Below, in pieces: positions 11,601 through 21,097 of a stretch of 64,000 nt of DNA; the stretch's first letter is position 1; the number at the start of each line of letters is the position of its first letter. The stretch covers positions 224,987,415 through 225,051,414 of the forward strand of contig NC_081410.1 of assembly GCF_030272615.1 (NCBI RefSeq), read 5' to 3'. Origin of the DNA: Cryptomeria japonica (taxonomy: Eukaryota > Streptophyta > Pinopsida > Cupressales > Cupressaceae). Under the pieces are notes generated by a model. The model was not told the origin of the DNA. It did no database searches and was given only the letters and a program-made list of their open reading frames with translations. Made by a program: the position numbers and the translations under genes.

Positions 11601-12022
11601 AGAGTCGTCTTAGAGCTCAGGCAGCTGCTTCTCAAACTTTGCAATCCCCAAAAACACCTTCAACAAGCATTATTCCATTTTCTCCTCAGCCGACGATTGA
11701 GCCAAAATCTCCTAAACATAAGATGCATGATGGTCTTGATCCTGTGCGAGTTAAAGATCCCATTTTTATAAATCTTGATGATGATATAGATGAAAATGTT
11801 ATTCATGATGAAAATGCTACTTCTCCTGTTCATTCTGATAGTGAATATGAACTTGTTGATATTGATAACCATTTATCTAATGAATTTTCTAAAGCACTTA
11901 TCCTAGCTCCTAGACAAGAACACTACGGCTTGGGATATGAACATAGCCCTTGTTTGGATCTTGTGATAGCTCCATCTGCTGTGTTGGATGTTCCTCCTCT
12001 AGCGTGTTCCCTACCTTCCTGA
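8621..12022 (+). pseudogene. gag-protease polyprotein of the non-autonomous element (three in-frame stops)
   Basis: One frame of about 1134 codons runs from the ATG at 8621 to TGA at 12020, broken only by TAA 8846, TGA 11570 and TGA 11597. In the 906-residue central piece (from 8852), residues 240-345 form a retrotransposon gag domain with the ALQWYCSLP and F..L...F..QF pattern. Residues 502-515, CQFHRQPGHDTKKC, form the C-H-H-C zinc motif of plant Gypsy gags. Residues 620-730 resemble a retropepsin (VLID, then LGYPWL), but the active triad reads D-P-S instead of D-[ST]-G, so activity is doubtful. The C-terminal part is proline-rich. No polymerase or integrase follows. Gag would package the element's RNA into particles built with a helper's enzymes. 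Confidence 0.82.
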
Positions 12023-12811
12023 AACATTGATCAGCAAGATCGGGGGGTAGATGATGTGCTAGACTAGTTTCATTAGCATAGCAGATTCTCTTCTCCTCTC
12101 TTTTGTTACTTCTTCTATATGTTACTCTCATTCTTCTATTTGTTGTCCTTAGTGTTGTCTACTTGAGGACGATGCAAAAACATTGAGATCTCTCGATCTC
12201 TCTCATGTTGACTCAAAAGACACATGTGTTCCCTTCTTCTAGGTGACCTTCCTTGATTGGGGAATGAAGAACAATTATGCATACATACATATGATATACA
12301 TGAATTATCATACAGCATACTGACCCCGAGGAAAGCGAAGTCACCTTGTGCTTTGTGTTTTGTGTTTATTATCCTTGGGCTTATCTCACACTTGGGGGCT
12401 AAATCCTTGTGATAACGTGCTCCTTTCCCGTCTCATTCTTATATGTATCACTACCTTAAAGCAATCACCCCCAGTGAGGGGTGTGCGATCGCTTTAACGT
12501 AGGGGGGCATACATCCCATTCATATCTTTTCAAGATACTTGAAAATTTCTTGACAAATTTAGCTTTGCCTTGAAGATTTTTGATATCTTTCTTGCATGAC
12601 TCATAGTGAGGGAACCTTACTACTGACAGTCATGGTTCTCCCTCGTGATCTTCCCTTTTACTTTGTCAATCGAAGTCGTAAGATCCTTAGTCCACTGGGG
12701 GCTTGGTGTATCTTGCCTCCTTGACGTGGTGAAAGTTTTTCAATGTTGTTTCCTTGTACTTTACTGGAAGTATGAGCGTACGCTTATACTCCCACTAAAG
12801 TGGGGGCTAAA
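12023..12811 (+). other. 3' untranslated region of gag-only element
   Basis: Non-coding. It contains TTGTCTACTTGAGGACGATG near 12155 and a block around 12210 that recur on the minus strand near 40800. This shows that the 28216-41097 element belongs to the same broad family. It ends in the purine-rich AAAGTGGGGGCTAAA at 12797-12811, the presumed polypurine tract. Confidence 0.75.
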
Positions 12812-12983
12812 TGTAGCGTCCTAAAATTGCAACACTTGCAATTTTGACTGCATTTGGGTCTTCACGATGGCGACACAACACTAAACCTGAATGGAGACCC
12901 CGAAACTTGTTCATGACATCAAAAACTGCATTTTTCCAGCACCCTGGCCTGATCCTCCTTGCACCCTGCTGTCCCGGGAGGTG

Positions 12984-13072
12984 GGACCAGAGCGCCCAGT
13001 GCCCTGGTCCTTTAGGACTAGGGCGCCCAACGCCCTGGTCCCCCAGGACCATGGCGCCCAGCGCCCTGGTCC
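12984..13072 (+). repeat. Three tandem GC-rich hairpins, 31-bp period (3' LTR U3)
   Basis: Same array as at 6351-6439. Here the middle unit begins GGACT instead of AGACT, giving a better arm. Confidence 0.85.
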
Positions 13073-13195
13073 CTGGCCCTATTTTGGGCCCAGTCTCCTA
13101 TGGGACTTCGGGCCTTTTTGTTTGCAATTTGGAAAATAACATTTCCTGGTCGGCCTAAGGTCGGGAAAATCAGTCTTTTAACCCTAATTGGCAAG

Positions 13196-13203
13196 TATAT
13201 AAA
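13196..13203 (+). promoter_or_regulatory. TATA box, 3' LTR of gag-only element
   Basis: TATATAAA, preceded by CCCTAATTGG, as in the 5' LTR. Confidence 0.65.
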
Positions 13204-14076
13204 CTACATTTCCTCTCCCATTTTGAGGAGGGGGGACATATGTGTACAAGACGCGAAAATGATATTCAAGCATTCAAGCATTCCTTCAAACAATTGATCA
13301 TTCTAAGTCTCCATTCAAGGCTAGGTGTTGCATTCAAGACAAGGATTCAACCATTGAAGAGGAGATCACATGCTACAACATACAACATACAACAAACAAC
13401 AACATCTATACCTTCGCATATAAGGATACAAACATCCTTACAACAAGGTACTAGTACTTGTTTTACATTACAGTCATTTACATTTACAGCATTTCTCATT
13501 TCTTGGTTAATTCCAAAACTGGGGTTTGACCTAAGGGCAAACCCCTAATCCCTAACCCCCCCAATCGTCTTCATTTTTCTGTGTGTAGGTTGCAGGTACG
13601 CGGCTGAAATTGAAGATCTGGAATCCTTGTGCAGAGACGAACAGATCCCCCTTCGTTTCGCGGATTTTTCGGAGGACCGTGTGCACGTCGGGCGCCATCG
13701 TCCCGTCAACTTTTGCTCAAATTTGCAGGACAGCGTCGTCTCGACATTTTACTGCTAATTCCAGGTCCGTAGCTTCATATCATATCCCTATCTCTATTTA
13801 TAAGTGAATCTTTCTTGCTTCTACATGCATTCCTAGTTCAATCTTTCTATCTACATTCTTTACAAAAGAGGGTATCCTTGCTATCACAACCCTTGAAACT
13901 CATATAGAATCCAATCTTGCATTGCGTGGGATTGGATCTTGTGGGTTTCAACCCCTCTTTTGAATGTAAAGTCCCTCCTAAGTGAAAACCATCAACCCTA
14001 GTGACTCTCCCTTCTCTTTGCTTGGAGTTGGGGAGGGGAGAACGACTAGGGTTCGATTTTTCCGCTTTACACCGGT

Positions 14077-14166
14077 ATTAAACATTAAGTTGGTTAAATT
14101 GTTTTGGTTTGAATTTATTTGACAACTGATTCACCCCCCCCTCTCAGTTGTCTCTGGGACCTAACA
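14077..14166 (+). repeat. Copia 1 5' LTR, right part
   Basis: Resumes the LTR after the nested element and ends GGACCTAACA, identical to the end of the 3' LTR at 20010. It contains the ACTGATTCACCCCCCC tract common near the ends of both Copia LTRs here. Confidence 0.92.
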
Positions 14167-14167
14167 A

Positions 14168-14180
14168 TTGGTATCCAAGC
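14168..14180 (+). other. Copia 1 primer-binding site
   Basis: TTGGTATCCAAGC follows the LTR by one base. It is a two-base variant of TTGGTATCAGAGC, the complement of the initiator methionine tRNA 3' end. Confidence 0.75.
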
Positions 14181-14222
14181 CTAGTCCTCTTTTGTATAAG
14201 TTTAACAGCTTGAGGAGATCCA

Positions 14223-15680
14223 ATGTCTACTAACTATTTCAGGAAGGACAGTCCTAAACTTGATGGAACCAACTATGGCATATGGAAGATCAGAATGGAG
14301 ACACATCTAAATTGCATTGGAAAGGACATCTGGGATGTTACAAAGAATGGTTATACTACTCCTACTCAGAGTCATCCCACTCCACCCAACTTGACTAAAG
14401 ATGAAGAAAATGATTGCAAAGCAAGAGAAGCACTTTTGAGCGCATTATCAGATCAACAAATCATGGGACTATCAGATAGGTCTACTGCTAAAGCTATTTG
14501 GGATCATTTGGAAACACTGAATGAAGGAGATTCCATAGTCAAAATTGCAAAACTTGAAAGCTTCCGGGTCAGGTATGAACATCTGAAAATGGAAGAAGAT
14601 GAAATGATTTTTGCTTTTATGGAAAGAGTAAATGAGATTGTTTTGGGTATTAAATGTTGTGGAGGAACCTTAAGTGAGGATGAAGTTGTTTCAAAAGTTT
14701 TAAGAGGATTGCCATCGACATATAAAATGAAAGTCACTACTATAAATGAGTTAAGAACAATGCCTAATACATTAGTAACTAGAGATACATTGATTGGGAA
14801 ACTTTCAGCTTTTGAAATTGAAGAATTTGGTCTTGTTGCTACTATAAAGACAGATTTGGCCTTTAAAGCATCAACATCATCTGCTCCATCATTTGACAAA
14901 TCTGATTGGAAAGATTTTTATGCAAGAGAACTTGAAGAAGGCAGGAAAGAAAATGAAGAACTTGAAAAACTTGAAGCACTATTTGCAAGGAAAATGCCTA
15001 AAGGTCCAGTTGGAAGTAAGTATGAAGGTAAAATACCCTTTAAATGTTTTAACTGCAATAAGATTGGTCATATGGCTTCAAGATGCCCTGATAGACATGC
15101 TAGACTAAGAGAAGAAGCTAGAAGAACATACAAGCTTAACCCTGAATATCAGAGATACAGATTTAAGAAGAATAAAGACAAATCTTGTTACATTGCTGAT
15201 GAAGGTGTGACTGATGATTTTGATGAGGATCCGACAGACAATGGATGGGTTTTTGTTGCTATAACAAAAGATCAACTGACACCTACTGCTCAACCAGTAG
15301 AACAGGCCTTGGCAGCTAAAGTTGAAGTAAAGGATGAATGGATCATTGATTCAGGATGCTCACATCATATGACAGGAGACAAAGGTAAATTCTTGAACTT
15401 TCAAGAATACAATGGAGGCTTAGTGAGATTTGGAGATGACAAAGCTTGTTTAATCAAAGGTAAGGGTACAATATCTCTTGATGGTAAGCATAACACTGAC
15501 AATGTTTACTATGTTGAAGGATTAAAGCATAATAGTTTGAGTGTTGGTCAATTAGTTGAGAAAGGATTTCAGTTACAGTTCAAAAATGGAAAATGCAAAA
15601 TCATGAATAGAACTAGTTTGGAAATTGCAACCGGTAATCAAACTAGAGGTAATATCTTTCATTTGAATAATCAAAGGTAA
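14223..15680 (+). pseudogene. Copia 1 gag and protease start
   Basis: 485 codons from ATG 14223. Residues 1-200 form a Copia-type gag (LDGTNYGIWKIRMETHL at the start). Residues 275-288, CFNCNKIGHMASRC, form a CX2CX4HX4C zinc knuckle that binds RNA. About residue 373, WIIDSGCSHHMTG carries the aspartic protease D-S-G. The frame ends at an artificial stop at 15678 created by a 217-bp tandem duplication; the true reading continues in the next frame at 15668-17166. In an intact element this would be a single gag-pol polyprotein. Confidence 0.9.
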
Positions 15681-15884
15681 GGGTACAATATCTCTTGATG
15701 GTAAGCATAACACTGACAATGTTTACTATGTTGAAGGATTAAAGCATAATATTTTGAGTGTTGGTCAATTAGTTGAGAAAGGATTTCAGTTACAATTCAA
15801 AAATGGAAAATGCAAAATCATGAATAGAACTGGTTTGGAAATTGCAACCGGTAATCAGACTAGAGGTAATATCTTTCATTTGAA
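15451..15884 (+). repeat. 217-bp tandem duplication inside Copia 1 pol
   Basis: 15451-15667 is repeated almost exactly at 15668-15884, both starting TAATCAAAGGTAAGGGTAC. The unit is 217 = 3x72+1 bases, so it moves the reading frame by one and ends the first ORF 13 bases into the second copy. The copies differ at only a few bases. Confidence 0.92.
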
Positions 15885-18592
15885 TAATGGTAAAAAGACA
15901 TGCTTAATTGCACATATTGATGAAAGTTGGTTATGGCATAAGAGACTCTGTCATGTAAACTTTGATTGCGTGGTGAAAATCAGTACTACTAAGGTAGTTA
16001 GAGATTTACCTAAAATTGTCAAACCTCAGAATATAGTATGTAAGGAATGTCAATTTGGAAAACAAGTTAGAGCTAGTTTCAAAAGTATTCCAGAAAAATC
16101 CAATAATGCTCTTGATTTGATTCACACTGATTTATGTGGTCCAGCTAGAACTAAAAGCCTACAAGGTGATAGATATTTCATGCTAATCATTGATGACTAT
16201 TCTAGAATGTGTTGGGTTACTTTTGTTGGAGAAAAATCAAAAGCACTAGGAAAGTTCAACCTGTTCAAAGTAATGGTAGAAAATGAAACCGGTAAGAAAA
16301 TCAAATGTCTAAGATCAGATCAAGGAGAAGAATTTATATCTAAGGAGTTTAATACATTCTGTGAAGTAAATAGAATCAGAAGACAACTGTCAGCACCTCA
16401 GACACCACAACAGAATGAAGTTGTTGAAAGGAAAAACAAAACTATCTTGGATGCAGCAAGAAGTATGTTATCAGAAGCAAACCTACCACATGTATATTGG
16501 AGAGAGGCAGTCAGTACAACAGTCTATACATTCAACAAAGTTCACATCAAAGGTGAAACCGGTAAGACCCCTCATGAACTATGGTTTGGTAATACTCCTA
16601 CTCTTAAATATTTCAGAATTTTTGGAAGTAAATGTTATATTAGAAGAGATGAGTATATTGGCAAATTTGATCCTAGAAGTGATGAAGGAATATTTCTTGG
16701 TTATTCATCTAAGAGCAAGGCATATAGATGTTTTAACAAAAGATTGCAGAAAATTGTTGAAAGTACAAATGTAAAGATTGATGAACAATTCAGAGGAACT
16801 TCAAGGTATATAGACTCTGGACCGGCAACAAAATTTTTGACAAATGAACCTACACTGAATCCACCGGTACAGAATGAAGATCCAGTTACCCCGGTATCAT
16901 TTGAGGATTCCACAGTAACTGAAGAACAACAACAAACAAAGACACCCCTGTATGTAAGATTGAATCATTCGGAAGATCAGATAATTGGAAACAAGTTTAA
17001 AGGAGTTATGACAAGAGGAAGATTGGCAAATGAAGAAGTATGTCTTATTTCTCAAATTGAACCATCATCAGTTAATGAGGCATGTGAAGATGAATTTTGG
17101 ATTAAAGCTATGGAAGAAGAATTAGAACAAATTGAGAAGAATAACATTTGGACATTAGTTCCCTGACCTAAAGATAAAAATATAATTGGAACCAAATGGG
17201 TATTCAGAAACAAACTTAATGAAGATGGTAAGGTTGTCAGAAATAAAGCAAGACTAGTGTGTAAGGGATATTCTAAGAAAGAAGGAATTGATTACAATGA
17301 AACCTTTGCACCGGTAGCTAGAATTGAGGCAGTCAGATTATTTTTGGCTTTTGCAGCACATAAGAACTACAAAGTTTATCATATGGATATTAAATGTGCA
17401 TTTTTTAATGGAGATTTTGAAGAAGTGTACATTGAACAACCTGATGGATTTTCTTTGACAGATGACAAAGATATGGTTTGTAGGTTAAGAAAAGCTTTGT
17501 ATGGATTGAAGCAAGCTCCAAGAGCTTGGTATACAAGATTGGATAAGTATCTTTTAAAGATTGGTTTTTCTAAAGGTAATGCAAACAACAATTTATATTA
17601 TAAAGTGACTAATGATGACATCTTAATTATAGAAGTATTTGTTGATGACATAATCTTTGGAGGAGAAGATGGATTATGTAAAGAATTTTCTATTAAAATG
17701 CAGCAAGAATTTGAAATGTCTATGATTGGAGAAATAAAATTATTTTTAGGATTGCAGATTTCACAGACTGATAAAGGTATATTCTTGAGTCAATCCAAGT
17801 ACTTAAAAGAGTTACTAAAGAAATTTGGGATGGAGAACTCTAAACCGGTAAACACACCTATGACAACAAATGACAAATTATCACTAAGGGATGAATCTAC
17901 ACCTGTTAATCCAACTAGATACAAATCTATGATAGGAGGTTTACTGTATTTGACACAAACCAAACCTGATATTATGAATGCAGTATGTATTGTTTCAAGA
18001 TTTCAAAGTAATCCTAGAGAAAATGATGAATCAGCAGTAAAAAGGATTTTTCGGTACTTACAAGGTACTATAAATTTTGGGTTTATGGTATCCTAGAGAT
18101 GAAAACTTTGAATTATGTGCATACACAGATGCAAATTGGGCAGGAGATGTGGATGATAGAAAAAGCACCACTGACGGAGCATTCTTTCTTGGAAACAGAC
18201 TAGTTTCTTGGTTGAGTAAGAAACAAAGTTGTACATCTTTATCAACAACAAAATCAGAATATGTTGCAACAACAACTAACTGTACACAGGTACTATGGCT
18301 TAAGCAAATGTTGAAAGTCATAAAAGTAAAATGCAAGGAACCTATTACTATCTATTGTGATAACACTGCAACAATTGATATATCTAAGAATCCGGTATTA
18401 CATTCTAAAACCAAACATGTTTCTATTAAACTGAATTTTCTAAGGGAAAATGTTGAAGCAAAGGAAATAAAACTGGTTTATGTGAATACTAAAGAGCAGA
18501 TTGCAGATATCTTTACTAAACCTCTCCCTAAGGAGACTTTTGAATATCTCAGATATCAGCTTGGGGTCATACCCCCACCGGTAGAGACTTAG
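15668..18592 (+). pseudogene. Copia 1 integrase, reverse transcriptase and RNase H (broken)
   Basis: Integrase lies in 15754-17166. It has the pre-integrase H-H-C-C region (LWHKRLCH ... CKECQFG), then a DDE core with D in HTDLCGP, D in LRSDQGEEF and E in VVERKN. Two conserved glycines have become glutamate (DQGEEF, QQNEVVER). A TGA at 17164 (LVP-stop-PKDKN) interrupts the join to RT. RT (17167-18080) has [12 protein letters not shown] and the catalytic [10 protein letters not shown] 1-base T insertion near 18082 shifts the frame. RNase H (to 18592) has AYTDANWAGD, KSEYVA and YCDNTA, and the end LADIFTKPLP appears as IADIFTKPLP. In life these enzymes copy the RNA and insert the DNA. Confidence 0.92.
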
Positions 18593-18969
18593 GAAGTTGA
18601 TGATTGTCATCAACCAACATAATTAACAGAGAAATCTTTTTTTCCAGCTTTGATGGGAAGCTACTTCTCAGGGGGAGTAGTTGGTATACTAAATTGATTG
18701 TTATTTTGTATATGAACTTGGATTGGTAAGAACTTTGGCATTTGATGTCAAAGGGGGAGAGATTGGTATGGAAAAACACAAGGAAAACACATGTTGCTCC
18801 CAAGGGGAGAGATTGTTGGTTGGGAGAGATTATTACTCTCTGTATCTGTATTTTGATTTCTGGTTATGATCTCTTTTGGAGATTGTTGGTTTTTGGTATT
18901 TGGCATTTCTATTTTGGCACTTTGATGGTTTTTCCATCTTGTGTTGCCATCAATGCCAAAGGGGGAGAT
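18593..18969 (+). other. Copia 1 3' untranslated region with reiterated purine tracts
   Basis: The polypurine tract is AAAGGGGGAGAT at 18958-18969, just before the 3' LTR. Similar tracts, AAAGGGGGAGAG at 18750 and AAGGGGAGAG at 18802, each precede GATTG. The true 3' LTR also begins in the context GAT-TGTTG, so these look like duplicated or decoy tracts. Confidence 0.75.
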
Positions 18970-20010
18970 TGTTGCTATTTTGGTATGGTTTTGTCATTGA
19001 TGTCAACACCTACTAAATACTTATCAACTGTGGCGCTTTGGAGAATCAGCAACATTCACTGGCAAGCGACTCATGCACAGTCACCGGTATCTGGTTCACC
19101 GGCAAGATATAATGATCACCGACACTTGGAATAGCATGGAAAACACTTGGTAATGTTGAAGACATCGTTTGAACATCTTGTCTTGGAGAATTGTTTATTG
19201 GTACATTCGCATTTGCATATTTCCTGTTACCGGCAAATAGGTCCAGGTTACACCGACAGGTTTATCTTTTCCAGATCAACACGACACACTATGGAGATGA
19301 TTAATTATTGTTGTAAATGCATTAAGCCGACATGTTCAATCAGTTATTGCATCGGATATTGTATTGTTTGTAGAATGTTTTTATTGTAATATCTTGTAGA
19401 GTCGACCTACTAAAATTGGTCTTAGGTTATGGTATAAATGTAAGATCTTATTTGTAAGATCAAATGTGGAATGCGAAAAAGGATTGTGTGAAGGTATATG
19501 CGAGAATAAGCAAAGCTATACACACAGACATCATTTGAAGATTGAAGGAGGGTTTTCGTGAACACCGATACTGAATCCAGCATATGAAGATGCTATTTTG
19601 TGCAGTACATTCTTATTGGATTTAACCATCCAACTATAGTCAGTGTGACTCCCATTTTGTGATTGAGCAGTGAGCTCTAGGCGCTTGGCCTTTCTGCATG
19701 TGCAGACCCCATTTATGTACACTTACTATCTGCAGTAGTATCATCTGATTGTGGGTAAGGTTTCCCATCGTGGTTTTTCCCCTTACAGGGTTTCCACGTA
19801 CAAATATTGGTGTTAGGTGTTGTGGATGACTTTGTCTTTATGTTTCATACACTAATCCTTACCGGTATAGCAATTAACTGTTAAAACTGTCTACCGACAT
19901 GTTAACCTGGTTTACTGGTATTAAGCATTAAGTTGGTTAAATTGTTTTGGTTTGAATTTATTTGACAACTGATTCACCCCCCCCCTCTCAGTTGTCTCCG
20001 GGACCTAACA
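18970..20010 (+). repeat. Copia 1 3' LTR
   Basis: 1041 bases, TGTTGCTATTTTGG to GGACCTAACA, followed by the target duplication TAATT. It is the uninterrupted copy that allows the nested insertion in the 5' LTR to be reconstructed. Confidence 0.94.
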
Positions 20011-20015
20011 TAATT

Positions 20016-21030
20016 TTCTATAATTAGAGATAAATACAATTACCTTTTCAAAGGAATTAGTATTTCACTATCCAATTTCTTCATATATAAGCATCATATG
20101 AACTAAGACCTTTTATCAATGAAGTATTTGTGCACGAGACATAGTTTCTACCTTATTTACCCTTGGATTGAAAAGGTTTGTAGAGCCCACATAAGAACTA
20201 ATGAAAGTGTTATGTTTAATCTCCATTATATTCTTTATTATATTTAGCTTTAATCTTTTGCATGACACATTTACTTGAATTATAGTATTTTACTAATGTT
20301 AATGTAGCTTTTAACTTAGAATTTCAATGTGTTTTGTTTTGTGTGTATGCTATTTTCTATAGAGTATTTTTAACTTCTAGAAGGAAGGTGGAGGTGTGTT
20401 GTGAAGATGAAGGATTCATTAGAACCTAGTTTGAGGGAAGTGTGCTCATATTGCACATTATGAGATGTGATAATGAAAAGTTGGGTTCTTTGATTCAATA
20501 TGAAAAAAATTGCAACTCACGATGAAGAAGGAGAGGCATTGGTTGAAGGTGTTTATTAATAATATAAGATCATTTCCTCTTCCCATGCAATTAAAATGTA
20601 TGGTGATGCTTGCTAGTGAAGCAACACCATCTTCATAACCAATGGACTCACATTTAAGTAGCAATGAGCTCTTCTTAATCTTTTTTCTTAACACTTTCAC
20701 AATGAAAGCATGTCCTTAGTCACATTTTCACCCTACTCAATTATGGAATAGAGAATTTGTTTAGCTTTCCTCCCTTCCATGCTTTTATATTTCACCTCTT
20801 TCAATTTTTATCTTAATATGGGTTAGAAAAAAACACATGGCTTGGTCTATGTAATTGTTTGCCAATAATTCAATACCATTTTGGAGGCCTAAGAACACAA
20901 AGATCTTATGTGGCTTTATTTTTGTATTGTGCTTATGGTAATTTTATAGCTACTTCACTCTAGGCTATTTTCAAAATTGGGTAAGGACCCAATCACATCT
21001 TTGCTTTCATGGATTTGTTTTCTAGACACC
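20016..21030. other. Unassigned AT-rich stretch
   Basis: I see no domain, repeat or RNA gene here. The stretch lies between the Copia 1 right border and the LINE; it may be older host DNA or the eroded 5' part of the LINE. Confidence 0.4.
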
Positions 21031-21097
21031 AAATCATTTTGGTGTGGGTTTGTATTGAATTTCTAGAGATTCAACTAAGAAGGATAATGTTAATTGT

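Larger units (their letters stand above)
6179..14071 (+). mobile_element. Non-autonomous LTR retrotransposon with gag-protease only (TR-GAG-like), nested in Copia 1
   Basis: Two near-identical 1260-base LTRs (6179-7438 and 12812-14071) flank about 5.4 kb holding one broken gag-protease frame. There is no reverse transcriptase, RNase H or integrase. The termini are TGTAGCGTCC and CGCTTTACA. A candidate primer site follows the 5' LTR and a purine tract precedes the 3' LTR. The gag domain type points to a Gypsy relative. Elements of this layout, called TR-GAG in plants, need proteins from an autonomous partner. A minus-strand relative lies at 28216-28815 and 39625-41097. Confidence 0.88.
12812..14071 (+). 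repeat. 3' LTR of the gag-only element
   Basis: 1260 bases, same length as the 5' LTR. The 31-bp hairpin array is preserved at 12984-13010, 13015-13041 and 13046-13072, the TATA box at 13196-13203 and the GGACCGTGTGCAC hairpin at 13674-13703. Differences between the LTRs fall partly inside the hairpins but keep their arms. Confidence 0.93.
5211..20010 (+). mobile_element. Copia-type LTR retrotransposon 1 (disrupted; hosts a nested element)
   Basis: LTRs flank a gag-protease-integrase-RT-RNase H order, the Ty1/Copia gene order in which integrase precedes reverse transcriptase. The 5' LTR starts at 5211; its TG has decayed to TC, shown by alignment with the 3' LTR start at 18970. An exact 5-bp duplication TAATT flanks the whole. 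A 7.9-kb gag-only element sits inside the 5' LTR. The coding region is dead: a 217-bp tandem duplication shifts the frame, a TGA lies at 17164 and a 1-base insertion near 18082. Purine tracts resembling the polypurine tract occur near 18750, 18801 and 18958. Confidence 0.93.

Noticed and set aside
11198-11644. 148-codon minus-strand frame, Arg/Ser-rich
   Set aside because: Antisense shadow of the proline-rich gag tail.
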